Shown one piece after another: positions 14,684 through 23,900 of a DNA stretch of 31,086 bases. Location of the stretch: NCBI GenBank assembly GCA_002431345.1, contig DJEN01000074.1, positions 1 to 31,086 of the forward strand, written 5' to 3'. How positions within the stretch are numbered: position 1 is the stretch's first letter; each line of letters opens with the position of its first letter. The notes below the pieces were generated by a model that saw nothing but the letters and a program-made list of their open reading frames with translations, did no database searches and was not told the origin of the DNA. The DNA is from Megasphaera sp. UBA5897. Lineage in GTDB: Bacteria; Bacillota; Negativicutes; Veillonellales; Megasphaeraceae. The position numbers were made by a program, and so were the translations under genes.

Positions 14684-14735
14684 AATAGGGCTGAAGCAAC
14701 ATGAATTCATTCTTTCATTTTGCTTCAGCCCTATT
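14684..14735. terminator. Long hairpin between convergent genes
   Basis: A perfect 16-bp stem (AATAGGGCTGAAGCAA with TTGCTTCAGCCCTATT) closes a 20-nt loop. On the minus strand it is followed by five T, so it terminates the binding-protein gene. It may also stop plus-strand transcription from the deformylase unit. Confidence 0.8.
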
Positions 14736-14841
14736 ATGATGTGCTTTCTTCAAACTTCAAACAAAAAAACAAAAACTTAAGAAAGAAGGACAGCGTGCAG
14801 TATAGTAAAAACGGTATATTGCAATCCCATCATGTTTATAG

Positions 14842-15627
14842 TTATTGCAGTTCTTCAGCTGTCGGTTCTACGCCAAACCATTTTTTGTAAAGTGCAGTAT
14901 ATGTACCGTCGGCTTTGAGTTCCGCCAAGGCCTTATTGATACGTTCCAATTCTTTTTCATGACCTTTGTCGATAGCCATAGCAGAACCGGCCAGTTTTTT
15001 CGGTTCACCGACGACTTTCAAATCCGATAAGCCACCCTTGGCGATATAGTAGAGAGCGACGGCTTTGTCAATGGCGACGGCCTCGCTGGCACCTGTCTGC
15101 AATTCCTGCAGGCATTGGTAATTGGCGTCAAACTGTTTCAATACGGCACCCTGTTTTTCGGCAAAATCAGCTGGTTTGGAACCTGCTTGTACGGCAACTT
15201 GTTTGCCTGTAATATCATCCCAGCCCTTGATAGTCGTGTTGTCTTGGCGTACGACGATGACGGAACCGCCAATGTAGTACGGTGCCGTGAAATCGACTTG
15301 TTTTTTCCGTTCGTCTGTAGCAGACATAGCTGAAGCGATGACGTCGATTTGGTTGCTTTTTAATGCAGGAATCAATGCATCAAACCCCATAGCCTTGATT
15401 TCGACTTTCCGGCCCAGCTTATCCCCAATGGCTTGTGCCAAATCAATATCAAAACCGACGTAGGAGTCGCCTTCTGTTGCTTCAAACGGCGGGAAAGACG
15501 GTTCGGTGCCGACGATTAACGGTTTGTCCGTTTTTTCTGTTGTTTTTGCATCTTGCGAGCCGCAGCCTGCCAGCAGTGAAATCGTGGTGAGAGCTGCAAG
15601 TCCGGCAAGTATCCATTTTTTATTCAT
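14842..15627 (-). CDS. Amino acid ABC transporter substrate-binding lipoprotein
   Basis: A 261-residue extracellular solute-binding protein of family 3, which captures a polar amino acid and delivers it to an ABC permease. The signal peptide ends in the lipobox LLAGC, so C22 is lipid-anchored. The mature part shows IVGTEPSFPPFE, YVGFDIDLAQAIGDKLG, FDALIPALKSNQIDVIASAMS and YYIGGSVIVVR, all typical of glutamine/arginine-type binding proteins. The ATG at 15627 is preferred over one at 15633 because AGGGG is nine bases away rather than three. No permease or ATPase gene lies beside it: the downstream neighbour is a terminator and the upstream neighbour is tex. It is therefore an orphan binding protein. 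The ligand cannot be read. Confidence 0.92.
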   Translation of the reverse strand: MNKKWILAGLAALTTISLLAGCGSQDAKTTEKTDKPLIVGTEPSFPPFEATEGDSYVGFDIDLAQAIGDKLGRKVEIKAMGFDALIPALKSNQIDVIASAMSATDERKKQVDFTAPYYIGGSVIVVRQDNTTIKGWDDITGKQVAVQAGSKPADFAEKQGAVLKQFDANYQCLQELQTGASEAVAIDKAVALYYIAKGGLSDLKVVGEPKKLAGSAMAIDKGHEKELERINKALAELKADGTYTALYKKWFGVEPTAEELQ

Positions 15628-15669
15628 ATTCATACACCCCTTGTCTTTTATATCAAGAATATGCAAGTA

Positions 15670-15698
15670 ATTATACAACTTAAAAGAATAAAAATCAA
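15670..15698 (-). promoter_or_regulatory. Promoter of the binding-protein gene
   Basis: On the minus strand, TTGATT (15698-15693), 17 bases, and TATAAT (15675-15670). Confidence 0.8.
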
Positions 15699-15779
15699 GG
15701 AAGTACAGCTAAAACATACAAAAAAACAATAAAAAATAGAGTGCACTGTCTTGTTTGCCTTATATATAATATATGTATA

Positions 15780-15833
15780 TAAAAATACCATTACAAAAAA
15801 ATAAAATCATTGTTTATTTCTTCATAATGGTAT
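15780..15833 (-). terminator. Weak terminator candidate after tex
   Basis: ATACCATTA (15785-15793) and TAATGGTAT (15825-15833) are inverted copies around a 31-nt loop. On the minus strand the stem is followed by TTTTT. The AT-rich stem and long loop make it a weak candidate. Confidence 0.35.
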
Positions 15834-15841
15834 GCACAGGT

Positions 15842-18013
15842 TTAATTCTTTTTAGGCAGCCGCTTGAGGGACAGACCAATACGTCCGCGCTGGACATCGA
15901 CGGAAATAATCATGGCATCGACAATGTCGCCGACGTTGATGATGTCTGTAGGATGGCGGAAGCGGTGACTGCATAATTCAGAGCGGTGAATAAGTCCTGG
16001 TGTTTTCAAACCAAAATCGACAAAGGCACCGAAGTCAACGACATTGTGCACCGTGCCGCGCACGATTGTGCCTACTTTTAATTCGTCCAACGAAACGACA
16101 TGACGGCGTGTCAGCGGTTTGGGAAATTCGCTGCGGACATCCCGACCCGGCTTGCGGAGTTCTTCCAGGATATCACGGATAGTCGGCTCACCGGCATGCA
16201 GGGAAGCGGCCAACAGCGGCACGGCATTCATTTGAATTTTTTCCTGCAGCAGATGCAGTTTGGATGTATCCTGCAAATCTGTCGGTACGAAACCGTAATG
16301 AGCGGCAATTTTTTTGGCCAGGTCATAGGATTCGGGATGGACGGATGTGTTGTCTAATGGTTCGTTGCCGTCTTTGATGCGTAAAAAACCGGCACATTGG
16401 GTAAAGGTAGCAGGACCCAGCCGACTGACGGACAGCAGTTCCTGCCGGTTGTGAAAGGGGCCGTTTTCGTTGCGGTAGGCAATGATATTGGCAGCCGTAG
16501 CAGCTGTCAGACCGGATACATGCTGCAGCAAGGCGGCAGAGGCGGTGTTCAAATCGACGCCGACATAATTCACGACCGATTCGACAACGGTGTCTAAGGC
16601 AGCTGACAGGTCTTTTTGATTGACATCATGCTGATACTGGCCGACGCCGATGGATTTGGGATCGATTTTTACGGATTCTGCCAATGGATCTTGAATTCGG
16701 CGGGCAATGGACACGGCGCCGCGAATGGTGACATCCAAATCGGGAAGTTCTTCGCGTGCCAAGTCTGAGGCTGAATAGACGGATGCACCGGCTTCATTGG
16801 CAATGATATACGGACAGGAGAGATGCTGCGCTGTCAGCATAGAGGAAACGAACTGTTCCGTTTCATAGGAGGCTGTGCCGTTGCCGATAGAAATTAACGT
16901 TACGCCGTATTTTTTTATCAGTTTTCCTAAGGAAACAGCACTTTGCTGCCGCTGTCGTTCAGAATTCGTCAGATAGTAGGTGCCATGTGCCAGTACTTGT
17001 CCTGTAGGATCAATGACGGCTGCTTTACAGCCTGTGCGGTAGCCAGGATCTAAGCCTAAAATCGTTTGTCCGGCAAAAGGCGGCTGCAGCAGGAGACTGC
17101 GTAAATTTTTGGCAAAAACGGCAATAGCTTGTTTATCCGCTTTTTCTGTCAAGTCACTGCGAATTTCACGCTCCATCTGTGGAAAGATAAGCCGTTTGTA
17201 ACTGTCGGCCGCAGCGGCAGCTAGAATATGATAATATGGAGAACGGCCGTGCACGATGGTTTGGGTCAATTTTTTTATATAGAAATCATGATCAGCCGTC
17301 AGTGTTACTTTTAACTGTTTCTGCGCTTCGCCGCGGTTGATGGCCAAAATACGATAGCTTGGCAGATGGCAGATGCGTTCGCTGAAATCTTTATACGTAG
17401 CCATTGTCGGCGCATCCGTTTCTTCGACTTGCAGCGTGCAGGTCAGTTTGGCTGACTGCCAAAGAGCATGGCGAAGAAATTGGCGAAACGGCGCCAATTC
17501 AGAAATCCGTTCAGCTAAAATATTAGCGGCACCGCTGATGGCATCTTCTACGGATGGAACGTCAGCAGTCAGATAGGAAGATGCGGCTTTTTCCGGACTG
17601 GCCCCCTGCGGGTCCTGCTGCCAAAATATATCGGCAAGCGGTTCTAAACCGGCATCTCGTGCTAGGGATGCTTTCGTGCGTTTTTTTGGCTTATACGGTA
17701 AATATATATCTTCTATTTCCTGTAGCTGCGCAGCAGCTTCCAACTGTTTGGCCAATTCATTTGTCCATTGGCCTTGTTCCATAATGGATTGGCGGACTGT
17801 TTCGCGGCGGCTGGCTAAGGCCTGTTCGTGTGTGTACTGCTCTTGGATTTGGCGAAGTTGTAATTCATCTAGTACGCCTGTGGCTTCTTTGCGGTAGCGG
17901 GCGATAAACGGAATGGTGTTGCCTGCCTGCAGCAGCTGTAAGGCTGTCTGCACTTGACTGACACGGACTCCGACGGCATCGGCTACGGTATGAATGATTT
18001 GTTCTTCTGTCAT
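15842..18013 (-). CDS. tex: Tex family S1 RNA-binding protein
   Basis: A 723-residue cytoplasmic nucleic-acid-binding protein of the Tex/YhgF family, homologous to eukaryotic Spt6 and linked to transcription and RNA metabolism. Domain order: helical Tex N-domain (about 1-190), YqgF-like RNase H fold (ILGLDPGYRTGCKAAVID at about 318-335), helix-hairpin-helix pair (VDLNTASAALLQHVSGL and SVSRLGPATF, about 500-560), and a C-terminal S1 domain (VGTIVRGTVHNVVDFGAFVD at about 646-665). All domains are complete. ATG 18013 has AAAGGAG seven bases upstream. It is a single-gene unit, divergent from perR. Confidence 0.96.
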   Translation of the reverse strand: MTEEQIIHTVADAVGVRVSQVQTALQLLQAGNTIPFIARYRKEATGVLDELQLRQIQEQYTHEQALASRRETVRQSIMEQGQWTNELAKQLEAAAQLQEIEDIYLPYKPKKRTKASLARDAGLEPLADIFWQQDPQGASPEKAASSYLTADVPSVEDAISGAANILAERISELAPFRQFLRHALWQSAKLTCTLQVEETDAPTMATYKDFSERICHLPSYRILAINRGEAQKQLKVTLTADHDFYIKKLTQTIVHGRSPYYHILAAAAADSYKRLIFPQMEREIRSDLTEKADKQAIAVFAKNLRSLLLQPPFAGQTILGLDPGYRTGCKAAVIDPTGQVLAHGTYYLTNSERQRQQSAVSLGKLIKKYGVTLISIGNGTASYETEQFVSSMLTAQHLSCPYIIANEAGASVYSASDLAREELPDLDVTIRGAVSIARRIQDPLAESVKIDPKSIGVGQYQHDVNQKDLSAALDTVVESVVNYVGVDLNTASAALLQHVSGLTAATAANIIAYRNENGPFHNRQELLSVSRLGPATFTQCAGFLRIKDGNEPLDNTSVHPESYDLAKKIAAHYGFVPTDLQDTSKLHLLQEKIQMNAVPLLAASLHAGEPTIRDILEELRKPGRDVRSEFPKPLTRRHVVSLDELKVGTIVRGTVHNVVDFGAFVDFGLKTPGLIHRSELCSHRFRHPTDIINVGDIVDAMIISVDVQRGRIGLSLKRLPKKN

Positions 18014-18039
18014 AAAGGAGCTCCTTTCTCTTTCTATTT

Positions 18040-18068
18040 ATTATGGGTGTAAGACGGCGGCAGGTCAA
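18040..18068 (-). promoter_or_regulatory. Promoter of tex
   Basis: On the minus strand, TTGACC (18068-18063), 17 bases, and CATAAT (18045-18040). The leader before the tex ATG is about 20 bases. Confidence 0.7.
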
Positions 18069-18122
18069 GTAAAAGGTAAATTTTTATCAAATGGGAAGCA
18101 AATGTTTGTTGGATGCATCGTA

Positions 18123-18170
18123 AAATTTCATATTATGAATTAAAAATTCATATTGAAAATATTGAAATTT
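18123..18170. promoter_or_regulatory. Overlapping palindromes upstream of perR
   Basis: TTCATA-T-TATGAA (18127-18139) is a perfect 13-bp palindrome. It overlaps GAATT-AAA-AATTC (18137-18149). Both lie inside a wider inverted repeat, AAATTTCA (18123-18130) with TGAAATTT (18163-18170), whose right arm covers the -35 box of perR. This suits autoregulation, although the sequence does not match the Bacillus PerR box closely. Confidence 0.45.
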
Positions 18171-18190
18171 TTGTTGATAACCGTTACAAT
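18162..18190 (+). promoter_or_regulatory. Promoter of perR
   Basis: TTGAAA (18162-18167), 17 bases, TACAAT (18185-18190). A TATAAT overlaps at 18190-18195 but lacks a matching -35 box. Confidence 0.7.
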
Positions 18191-18276
18191 ATAATAGGAG
18201 ATACTTACATGGCATAGTAGGAATACAACAGTACTTTTTATATGCCTAACTGAGAAAAAAGGAAGGGGAAAATAAC

Positions 18277-18744
18277 ATGAAGATTGCCGAATTATTGCGG
18301 AATAATGGCTACAAAGTGACGCCGCAGCGATTGGCTGTGTATGAAGCTATTAATCATAATACGACACATCCCAATGCAGAAGCGATTTATGCAAAGCTGC
18401 AGCCCCAATATCCGTCTATGAGTTTAGCTACGGTGTATAAGACGATGGAGATTTTTGCTAAAATTGGCGTTGTCAAAATATTGCAGTGCGGAGAAGACGC
18501 CCACCGCTACGATTACAACACAACGCAGCATGCTCATATTCGCTGTGTTCGCTGTAACCGGGTCATTGACGTAGATATTGACGAAATGGCATTGGCAAAC
18601 CAAGCAGCAACTCAATCCGGCTTTGTCATTGAAGGCGTCAGCTTATCGTTTTTAGGCTTGTGCAAAGAGTGTGAAAAAGCACTGGCAGCCCAAAAAGTGG
18701 CACAAAAAACAGCAGATAAACTGCAGTTAGCAGCAGGAAATTAG
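18277..18744 (+). CDS. perR: Fur family peroxide-responsive repressor PerR
   Basis: A 155-residue Fur-family repressor with an N-terminal winged helix (to about residue 80) and a C-terminal dimerisation domain. The structural zinc site is C90/C93 (CVRC) and C129/C132 (CKEC). Numbered against Bacillus subtilis PerR with a constant offset of six, all five regulatory metal ligands are kept: H31, D79, H85, H87 and D98. The Asp at the last position, rather than the Glu usual in Fur, favours PerR, whose iron-catalysed histidine oxidation senses peroxide. AAGGAAGGGG precedes the ATG. It has its own promoter with palindromes, and is followed by a terminator and then nfo-sbcD-sbcC, a DNA-repair set. 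Fur or Zur function is less likely but not excluded. Confidence 0.88.
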   Translation: MKIAELLRNNGYKVTPQRLAVYEAINHNTTHPNAEAIYAKLQPQYPSMSLATVYKTMEIFAKIGVVKILQCGEDAHRYDYNTTQHAHIRCVRCNRVIDVDIDEMALANQAATQSGFVIEGVSLSFLGLCKECEKALAAQKVAQKTADKLQLAAGN

Positions 18745-18848
18745 ACGTGCGGAACAAGGGGCTGCTGCATGAAGCGTGTTGTCATGCGCTGCCTCGTTTC
18801 TCTAGCCGTTTGATACTGGATTTGCGCTGCACTTACAGCGTAGTATGC

Positions 18849-18889
18849 AAAGGAGCCGTCATATCATGTGATGCGACGGTTCCTTTTTT
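18849..18889 (+). terminator. Terminator or attenuator between perR and nfo
   Basis: AGGAGCCGTC (18851-18860) pairs with GACGGTTCCT (18875-18884, one G-U pair) and is followed by five more T. It ends a few bases before the AGGAG of nfo. The 100 bases before it contain another small hairpin (CGCTG/CAGCG near 18825-18840). Confidence 0.8.
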
Positions 18890-18906
18890 ATATAGGAGTG
18901 AGCAAT

Positions 18907-19740
18907 ATGTTGCATATAGGATGTCATTTATCAGTTTCGCAAGGATTTTTGCATATGGGAAAAGAAGCCGCGTCGATTGGTGCGGATACGTTTCAGTTTT
19001 TTACGCGCAATCCCCGCGGCGGCAGCGTGCGGGCATTGGATACAGCGGATATACAGGCATTAAACGTGTTTATGAAAAAGCATCAGTTCGCACCGATTTT
19101 AGCCCATGCGCCGTACACCCTGAATGGTTGTTCCAAGACAGAGAAAACACGGCGGTTTGCCTTGGAAGCCATGACAGAGGATTTACAGCGTTTGGAATAT
19201 GTAGACAACTGCCGCTATAATTTCCATCCGGGCAGCCATGTAGGACAGGGCGTCGATACGGGCATTGATTACATTGCCCAAATGCTCAACACGGCCATGT
19301 TTGCTGGTCAAAAGACGACGGTCCTGCTGGAAACCATGGCAGGAAAAGGAACCGAAGTAGGCCGCAGTTTTACAGAACTGGCACGGATTTTGGACAAGGT
19401 GAAGCTGATAGATAATATGGGTGTATGTCTGGATACGTGCCATGTATTTGATGGCGGCTACGATATTGTAGAACAGCTGGACAGCGTGCTTGACGAATTT
19501 GACCGTTGCATTGGCTTGGATAAGTTAAAAGCAGTTCATCTCAATGACAGCAAGAATGAATTGGGCAGCCACAAAGACCGGCATGAAAAAATCGGCCAAG
19601 GCCATATTGGCATGGAAGCCTTTACACGGATTATCAATCATCCGGCACTGCGCAGCCTGCCTTTTTATTTGGAAACGCCCAATGAACTGGCTGGGTATGC
19701 CAAAGAGATAGCCATGCTGCGGCAGGCCTATGCAGAATAA
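18907..19740 (+). CDS. nfo: Endonuclease IV
   Basis: A 277-residue apurinic/apyrimidinic endonuclease that nicks DNA 5' to abasic sites, acting in base excision repair of oxidative damage. It uses three zinc ions held in a TIM barrel. The signatures are in order: IGCHLSVSQGF, HPGSHVG, LLETMAGKGTEVG, GVCLDTCHVFDGGYD, HLNDSKNELGSHKDRHEKIG, and FYLETPNE near the end. ATG 18907 has AGGAGTG at a good distance; the open frame upstream to 18868 runs through the terminator hairpin and is not coding. It lies 30 bases before sbcD in a probable nfo-sbcD-sbcC operon. The hairpin in front implies readthrough from perR or a promoter I did not find. Confidence 0.96.
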   Translation: MLHIGCHLSVSQGFLHMGKEAASIGADTFQFFTRNPRGGSVRALDTADIQALNVFMKKHQFAPILAHAPYTLNGCSKTEKTRRFALEAMTEDLQRLEYVDNCRYNFHPGSHVGQGVDTGIDYIAQMLNTAMFAGQKTTVLLETMAGKGTEVGRSFTELARILDKVKLIDNMGVCLDTCHVFDGGYDIVEQLDSVLDEFDRCIGLDKLKAVHLNDSKNELGSHKDRHEKIGQGHIGMEAFTRIINHPALRSLPFYLETPNELAGYAKEIAMLRQAYAE

Positions 19741-19770
19741 CTACGTGTATCGTATGGGAGGAGGATTGTC

Positions 19771-20919
19771 GTGCGAATTTTACATACAGCAGATTGGCAT
19801 TTGGGAAAAATGTTTTATGGAGAATATTTAACGGATGAACAGGCATATGTATTGACGACACAGTTTTTGCCGCTGCTTCGGGAAGAGCGGATTGATGCGG
19901 TTCTCTTGTCCGGTGATGTGTACGACCGCAGCCTGCCGCCGACAGGCGCCGTTGCGCTTTTTGATGAGATTGCGACGAAAGTAACGGCAGAATTGGGAAT
20001 TCCCTTTTTGGTTATCAGCGGCAATCATGACAGTGCTTCCCGGTTATCGTTTGGCAGCGCGTTATTGGCCAAACAAGGACTGTTTATTACGGGAGAATTG
20101 GAAAAGGCCAGCGGCCCTATCGTACTGGAGGATGCGTACGGCCCGATTGCGTTTGTACCTGTGCCGTTTGCAGAACCGGCTGTCGTGCGCCATTACAGGC
20201 AGGATGATACGATTCGCACGCATGAAGATGCGCTGAAAGCTATGCTGGCTGTGCAGGGAAACACCGATATAGCACGCAAAATCTGTCTGGCGCATACATT
20301 TGTCGTTGGGGGTGCGGTCAGCGATTCTGAACGGCCCTTGTCTATTGGCGGCAGTGATGCCGTGCATGCCGATATATTTGAAGGGTATGCGTATACGGCA
20401 TTGGGACATCTCCATGGCCCGCAGCAGGCAGGCCGTCCCAGCGTGCGCTATGCCGGCAGCCTGCTGAAATATTCATTTGGCGAAGCACGGCAGAAGAAAG
20501 GGGCTGTCCTTGTCGATATAGACGGCAGCGGCAAAGTGGAGACAACCTGTATTCCGTTTACGCCGCGCCATGATGTACGGATTGTGGAAGGTGCCTTTGC
20601 CGATATACTGCAGAATACGTCTGAAAGCGGCCGTGATGATTATTTGCTGTTTCGCCTGACCGATACAGAGCCTATTCTTGACGGCATGGCAAAGCTGCGG
20701 CAGAAATACCCGCGGGCCATGGCCCTAGAAACGCCAAACCGGCAGCATGCTGCCGCCTCAGACCGTGCTTTTAACGTACAGCAAACGACGGAAGCCCAAT
20801 TATTTTCCGGATTTGCCAGGGCGATGCAGGGCGGCAGAGAACTGACTGACTGTGAACAGCAGTATGTGGATGAATTGTGGGAACAGCTGCGCCGCCAAGA
20901 AGGAGAGGGTTTGTTATGA
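19771..20919 (+). CDS. sbcD: Exonuclease SbcCD subunit D
   Basis: A 382-residue nuclease subunit (Mre11 family) of the SbcCD complex, which cuts DNA hairpins and protein-blocked ends. The metallophosphoesterase motifs are in order: ADWHLGK (D8, H10), LLSGDVYDR, VISGNHDS, a histidine in LAHTFVVGG, and ALGHLHGPQ. The C-terminal third is the SbcD capping and SbcC-binding region. It starts with GTG at 19771 after GGAGGAGG. Its stop codon overlaps the sbcC start as ATGA, so the two subunits are translationally coupled. Confidence 0.96.
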   Translation: MRILHTADWHLGKMFYGEYLTDEQAYVLTTQFLPLLREERIDAVLLSGDVYDRSLPPTGAVALFDEIATKVTAELGIPFLVISGNHDSASRLSFGSALLAKQGLFITGELEKASGPIVLEDAYGPIAFVPVPFAEPAVVRHYRQDDTIRTHEDALKAMLAVQGNTDIARKICLAHTFVVGGAVSDSERPLSIGGSDAVHADIFEGYAYTALGHLHGPQQAGRPSVRYAGSLLKYSFGEARQKKGAVLVDIDGSGKVETTCIPFTPRHDVRIVEGAFADILQNTSESGRDDYLLFRLTDTEPILDGMAKLRQKYPRAMALETPNRQHAAASDRAFNVQQTTEAQLFSGFARAMQGGRELTDCEQQYVDELWEQLRRQEGEGLL

Positions 20920-23900
20920 GACCAATTTATTTAGAAATGCATGCGTTTGGCCCATATGCCGGCAAACAGGCAGTAGACTTTACGCAGCTGGGTACAAGAA
21001 ATGTATTCCTCATATACGGCCCGACAGGCGCCGGCAAGACGACGGTGTTGGATGCGATCTGTTATGCCTTGTACGGCGATACCAGCGGCAGCAGACGGTC
21101 TGGCGCGCATATGCGCAGTGAATATGCATCGCCGCAGGAGCCGACGTCTGTCTGCTTTGTTTTTGCTATTGGCAGTTCCTGCTATCGGGTGGAACGGCAG
21201 CCGGAACAGGAAATTGCCAAAAAACGGGGTCATGGCCTGAAGCATGCGGCAGCTACGGCGATACTGTATGCCTGTAAGCAAAATGGCGAGACGACGCAGG
21301 TTTTGGCAGCAAAAAACGTAACTGCAGCCGTGGAAAATTTATTGGGTTTTAAATCCGAACAGTTTCGCCAGGTAGTATTGCTGCCGCAAGGAGATTTTCG
21401 CAAACTGCTGTTAGCCAGTTCCAGCGAGCGGCAGCAAATTATGCAGACCCTCTTTCACACACAGCGGTATGCTATGCTGCAGGAACTTGCCAAAAAACAA
21501 TATGATGCTATTGCTAAGTCCTACAGCCTGCTTGCCGATCGGACGCAGCAGACACTGCAGCAGCTGGAAGTGGCATCCGCAGCAGACTTGCAGACTAAAC
21601 TGGCTGATATGCAGCGCGTCAAAGAAGAACAAGAGAAGGCACTGCAGCAGGCAAGAGCTGACAGAGATGCCTATCAAAAGACTGTACAGGCAGCGCAGAT
21701 GCTGTACGGACACTGGCAAACCGTAAAAGCCAAACGGCAGGAAGCAGCCCGGCTGGCAGCGCAAAAAGACGTATATGATGCCAAACGGGTGCATGTAGAA
21801 CAACTGCGGCGGGTACAAGTATTGGCGGAACCTATGCAGCAATTGGATGAAATTTTGGCACAGGGCAAAGCGAAGGGCAGCGAAGCAGATAACATGGCGG
21901 CATCAGTCCAGCAAGCAGCGGCCCGCTATGCCCGTGTGCAGCAACAGGATAAAGAGCTGCAGGAAAAGCAAACTCTCATACAGGCAGAAAAAGAAGAATG
22001 TCTGCATCTGCAGGGATTAACAGACAAAGTAAAAGCGTATGCGGCGCTTTGTACGGAAGAACAAAACGTGGCCCGCTTGGCGCAGCAGGCAGAAGAGGAT
22101 TGGCAGCGTGTGCGGCATGAGGCAGACGCGGTCCGAAAGCAGCTGGAAGAGGGACGCCGTGTATTGCGTCGGCAGGCGGAATGGATCGCAGAATGGGAAA
22201 AGGCCAAAGGCAAAGTAAAAGAAGTTTACGACCGTTGGCAGCAGGAAGTCCGCATAGAAGAAGTCTATAAAACATTAGCCGTACAGCAGCGGCGATGGAA
22301 GGAAGCGCAAGTACAAGAAAAAGCAGCAGCTGAAGCGGCAAACAACAGCCGCCTGAATTACGAAGCTGTACAAACCTTGTTTTTGCAGGGTCAGGCAGCT
22401 GTGCTGGCTGCCGATTTGCAGGACGGCATACCTTGTCCGGTCTGTGGTGCGACGCATCATCCGCAGCCGGCTGCAGCGATGAAACAAATGCCGCGGAAAG
22501 AGGACGTAGAACGGCGGAAACGGGAAGCCGATGCCAGCGAGCAAACACGGCAGCATGCTGCCTTAGCTGCCCGTCAGCGGGAAACAGAGTATAAAGCCAG
22601 CCAATCCCAGTATGAATCATTACGGCAGCAGTATCCGTTTGAAGGGGATAGTGCTGCATGGCAGCGGCAATATGCCATTTGGGATGAAAAACAGCAGGCA
22701 TTGGCCAAACAGGTCGAAGAAGCGGCAGCACTGCAGCAAAAAACAACTGCGTGGGAAGAACGGCAAGTGAAGCTGCAGGCAGATGAAGAAACGATGCGGC
22801 GCAGCGTGGAAACAGTTAGACTGCAGGCGGCTCGTATTGCCGAAGGCAAAGAAAAAGCAGAAACGGATATCCCAGAAACATATCGAAATGAAAAACTGTT
22901 GTCAGAGAGAATTGCCGTTTTGGCAAATCATGTACAGTCTTATGAAAAAGCTGTAGGCGAAAGCAGTAAAGCCATGCTGGAAGCGACCAAAGAGCTGACT
23001 AAATATCAGGAACAGCATGCCTCTTTGCAAAAACAAGTACAGGCACTGCGAGATCAATATGTGCAAGCAGCAGCCGTATTGAGACAGCGGGTCGCAGCAG
23101 CCGGGCTGGAGAGTGTTGCGGCATGCCTCCGACTGCAGCGTGAAGTTCCGTTGATGCAGAAAGAAGAAGAAGATGTCGCATCGTATGACAAAAAAGTACA
23201 GCAGGTACAAGGACAGATTGCGCAGGAAGAAGCTGCAATTAGCGGGCAGACGGAGCCGGTCATGGCGCACTATACAGCTGTCTTGCAGGAAAAAAATGAT
23301 ACCTGCCGCCGCCTGGCCGAAGCAGGAGCTCGCCACTGTACACAGATGGAACAGCTTACAGCCATACAAAAACAGCTGGCAGACTGGCAGCAGAAGCAGG
23401 ATGTGCTGACAAAGCAGTACAAAACCGTCGGGGCTGTTTATGAACTGATTGCCGGTAAACAAACCGGCGTCAATTTTGAACGCTATGTCTTGGGCGCACT
23501 GCTGGATGAAGTATTGGCGGCAGCTAATGTCCGTCTGGGCGGGATGAGCCGTCATCGGTACGAACTGCAGCGTTCCAAAACTTGGGATGACAAACGGGTA
23601 AAACAAATCGGCTTGGACATAGAAGTATTTGATAATTTTACCGGCTACGCCCGGCCAGCCAATACCTTATCCGGCGGAGAAACGTTTTTGGCATCGCTGT
23701 CACTGGCGTTGGGATTGGCAGATGTCGTGCAGACGTACTCCGGCGGCATTCATTTGGATACGATCTTTATTGATGAAGGATTTGGCACCTTAGATGGAGA
23801 AACATTGGATTTTGCATTAAAAGCATTATTGAATCTGCGTGCCGGCGGCCGTCTGGTCGGAATTATTTCCCATGTACCGGAGCTGAAAGAACGCATAGAT

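Noticed and set aside
18747..19220. 157-codon plus-strand ORF overlapping nfo
   Set aside because: It runs through the perR terminator hairpin and overlaps nfo in another frame; nfo has a clear start and all family motifs.
21976..22746. 256-codon minus-strand ORF inside sbcC
   Set aside because: It lies wholly opposite the coiled-coil part of sbcC, has no plausible ribosome binding site, and its composition is the mirror of the Gln/Ala codon bias of sbcC.
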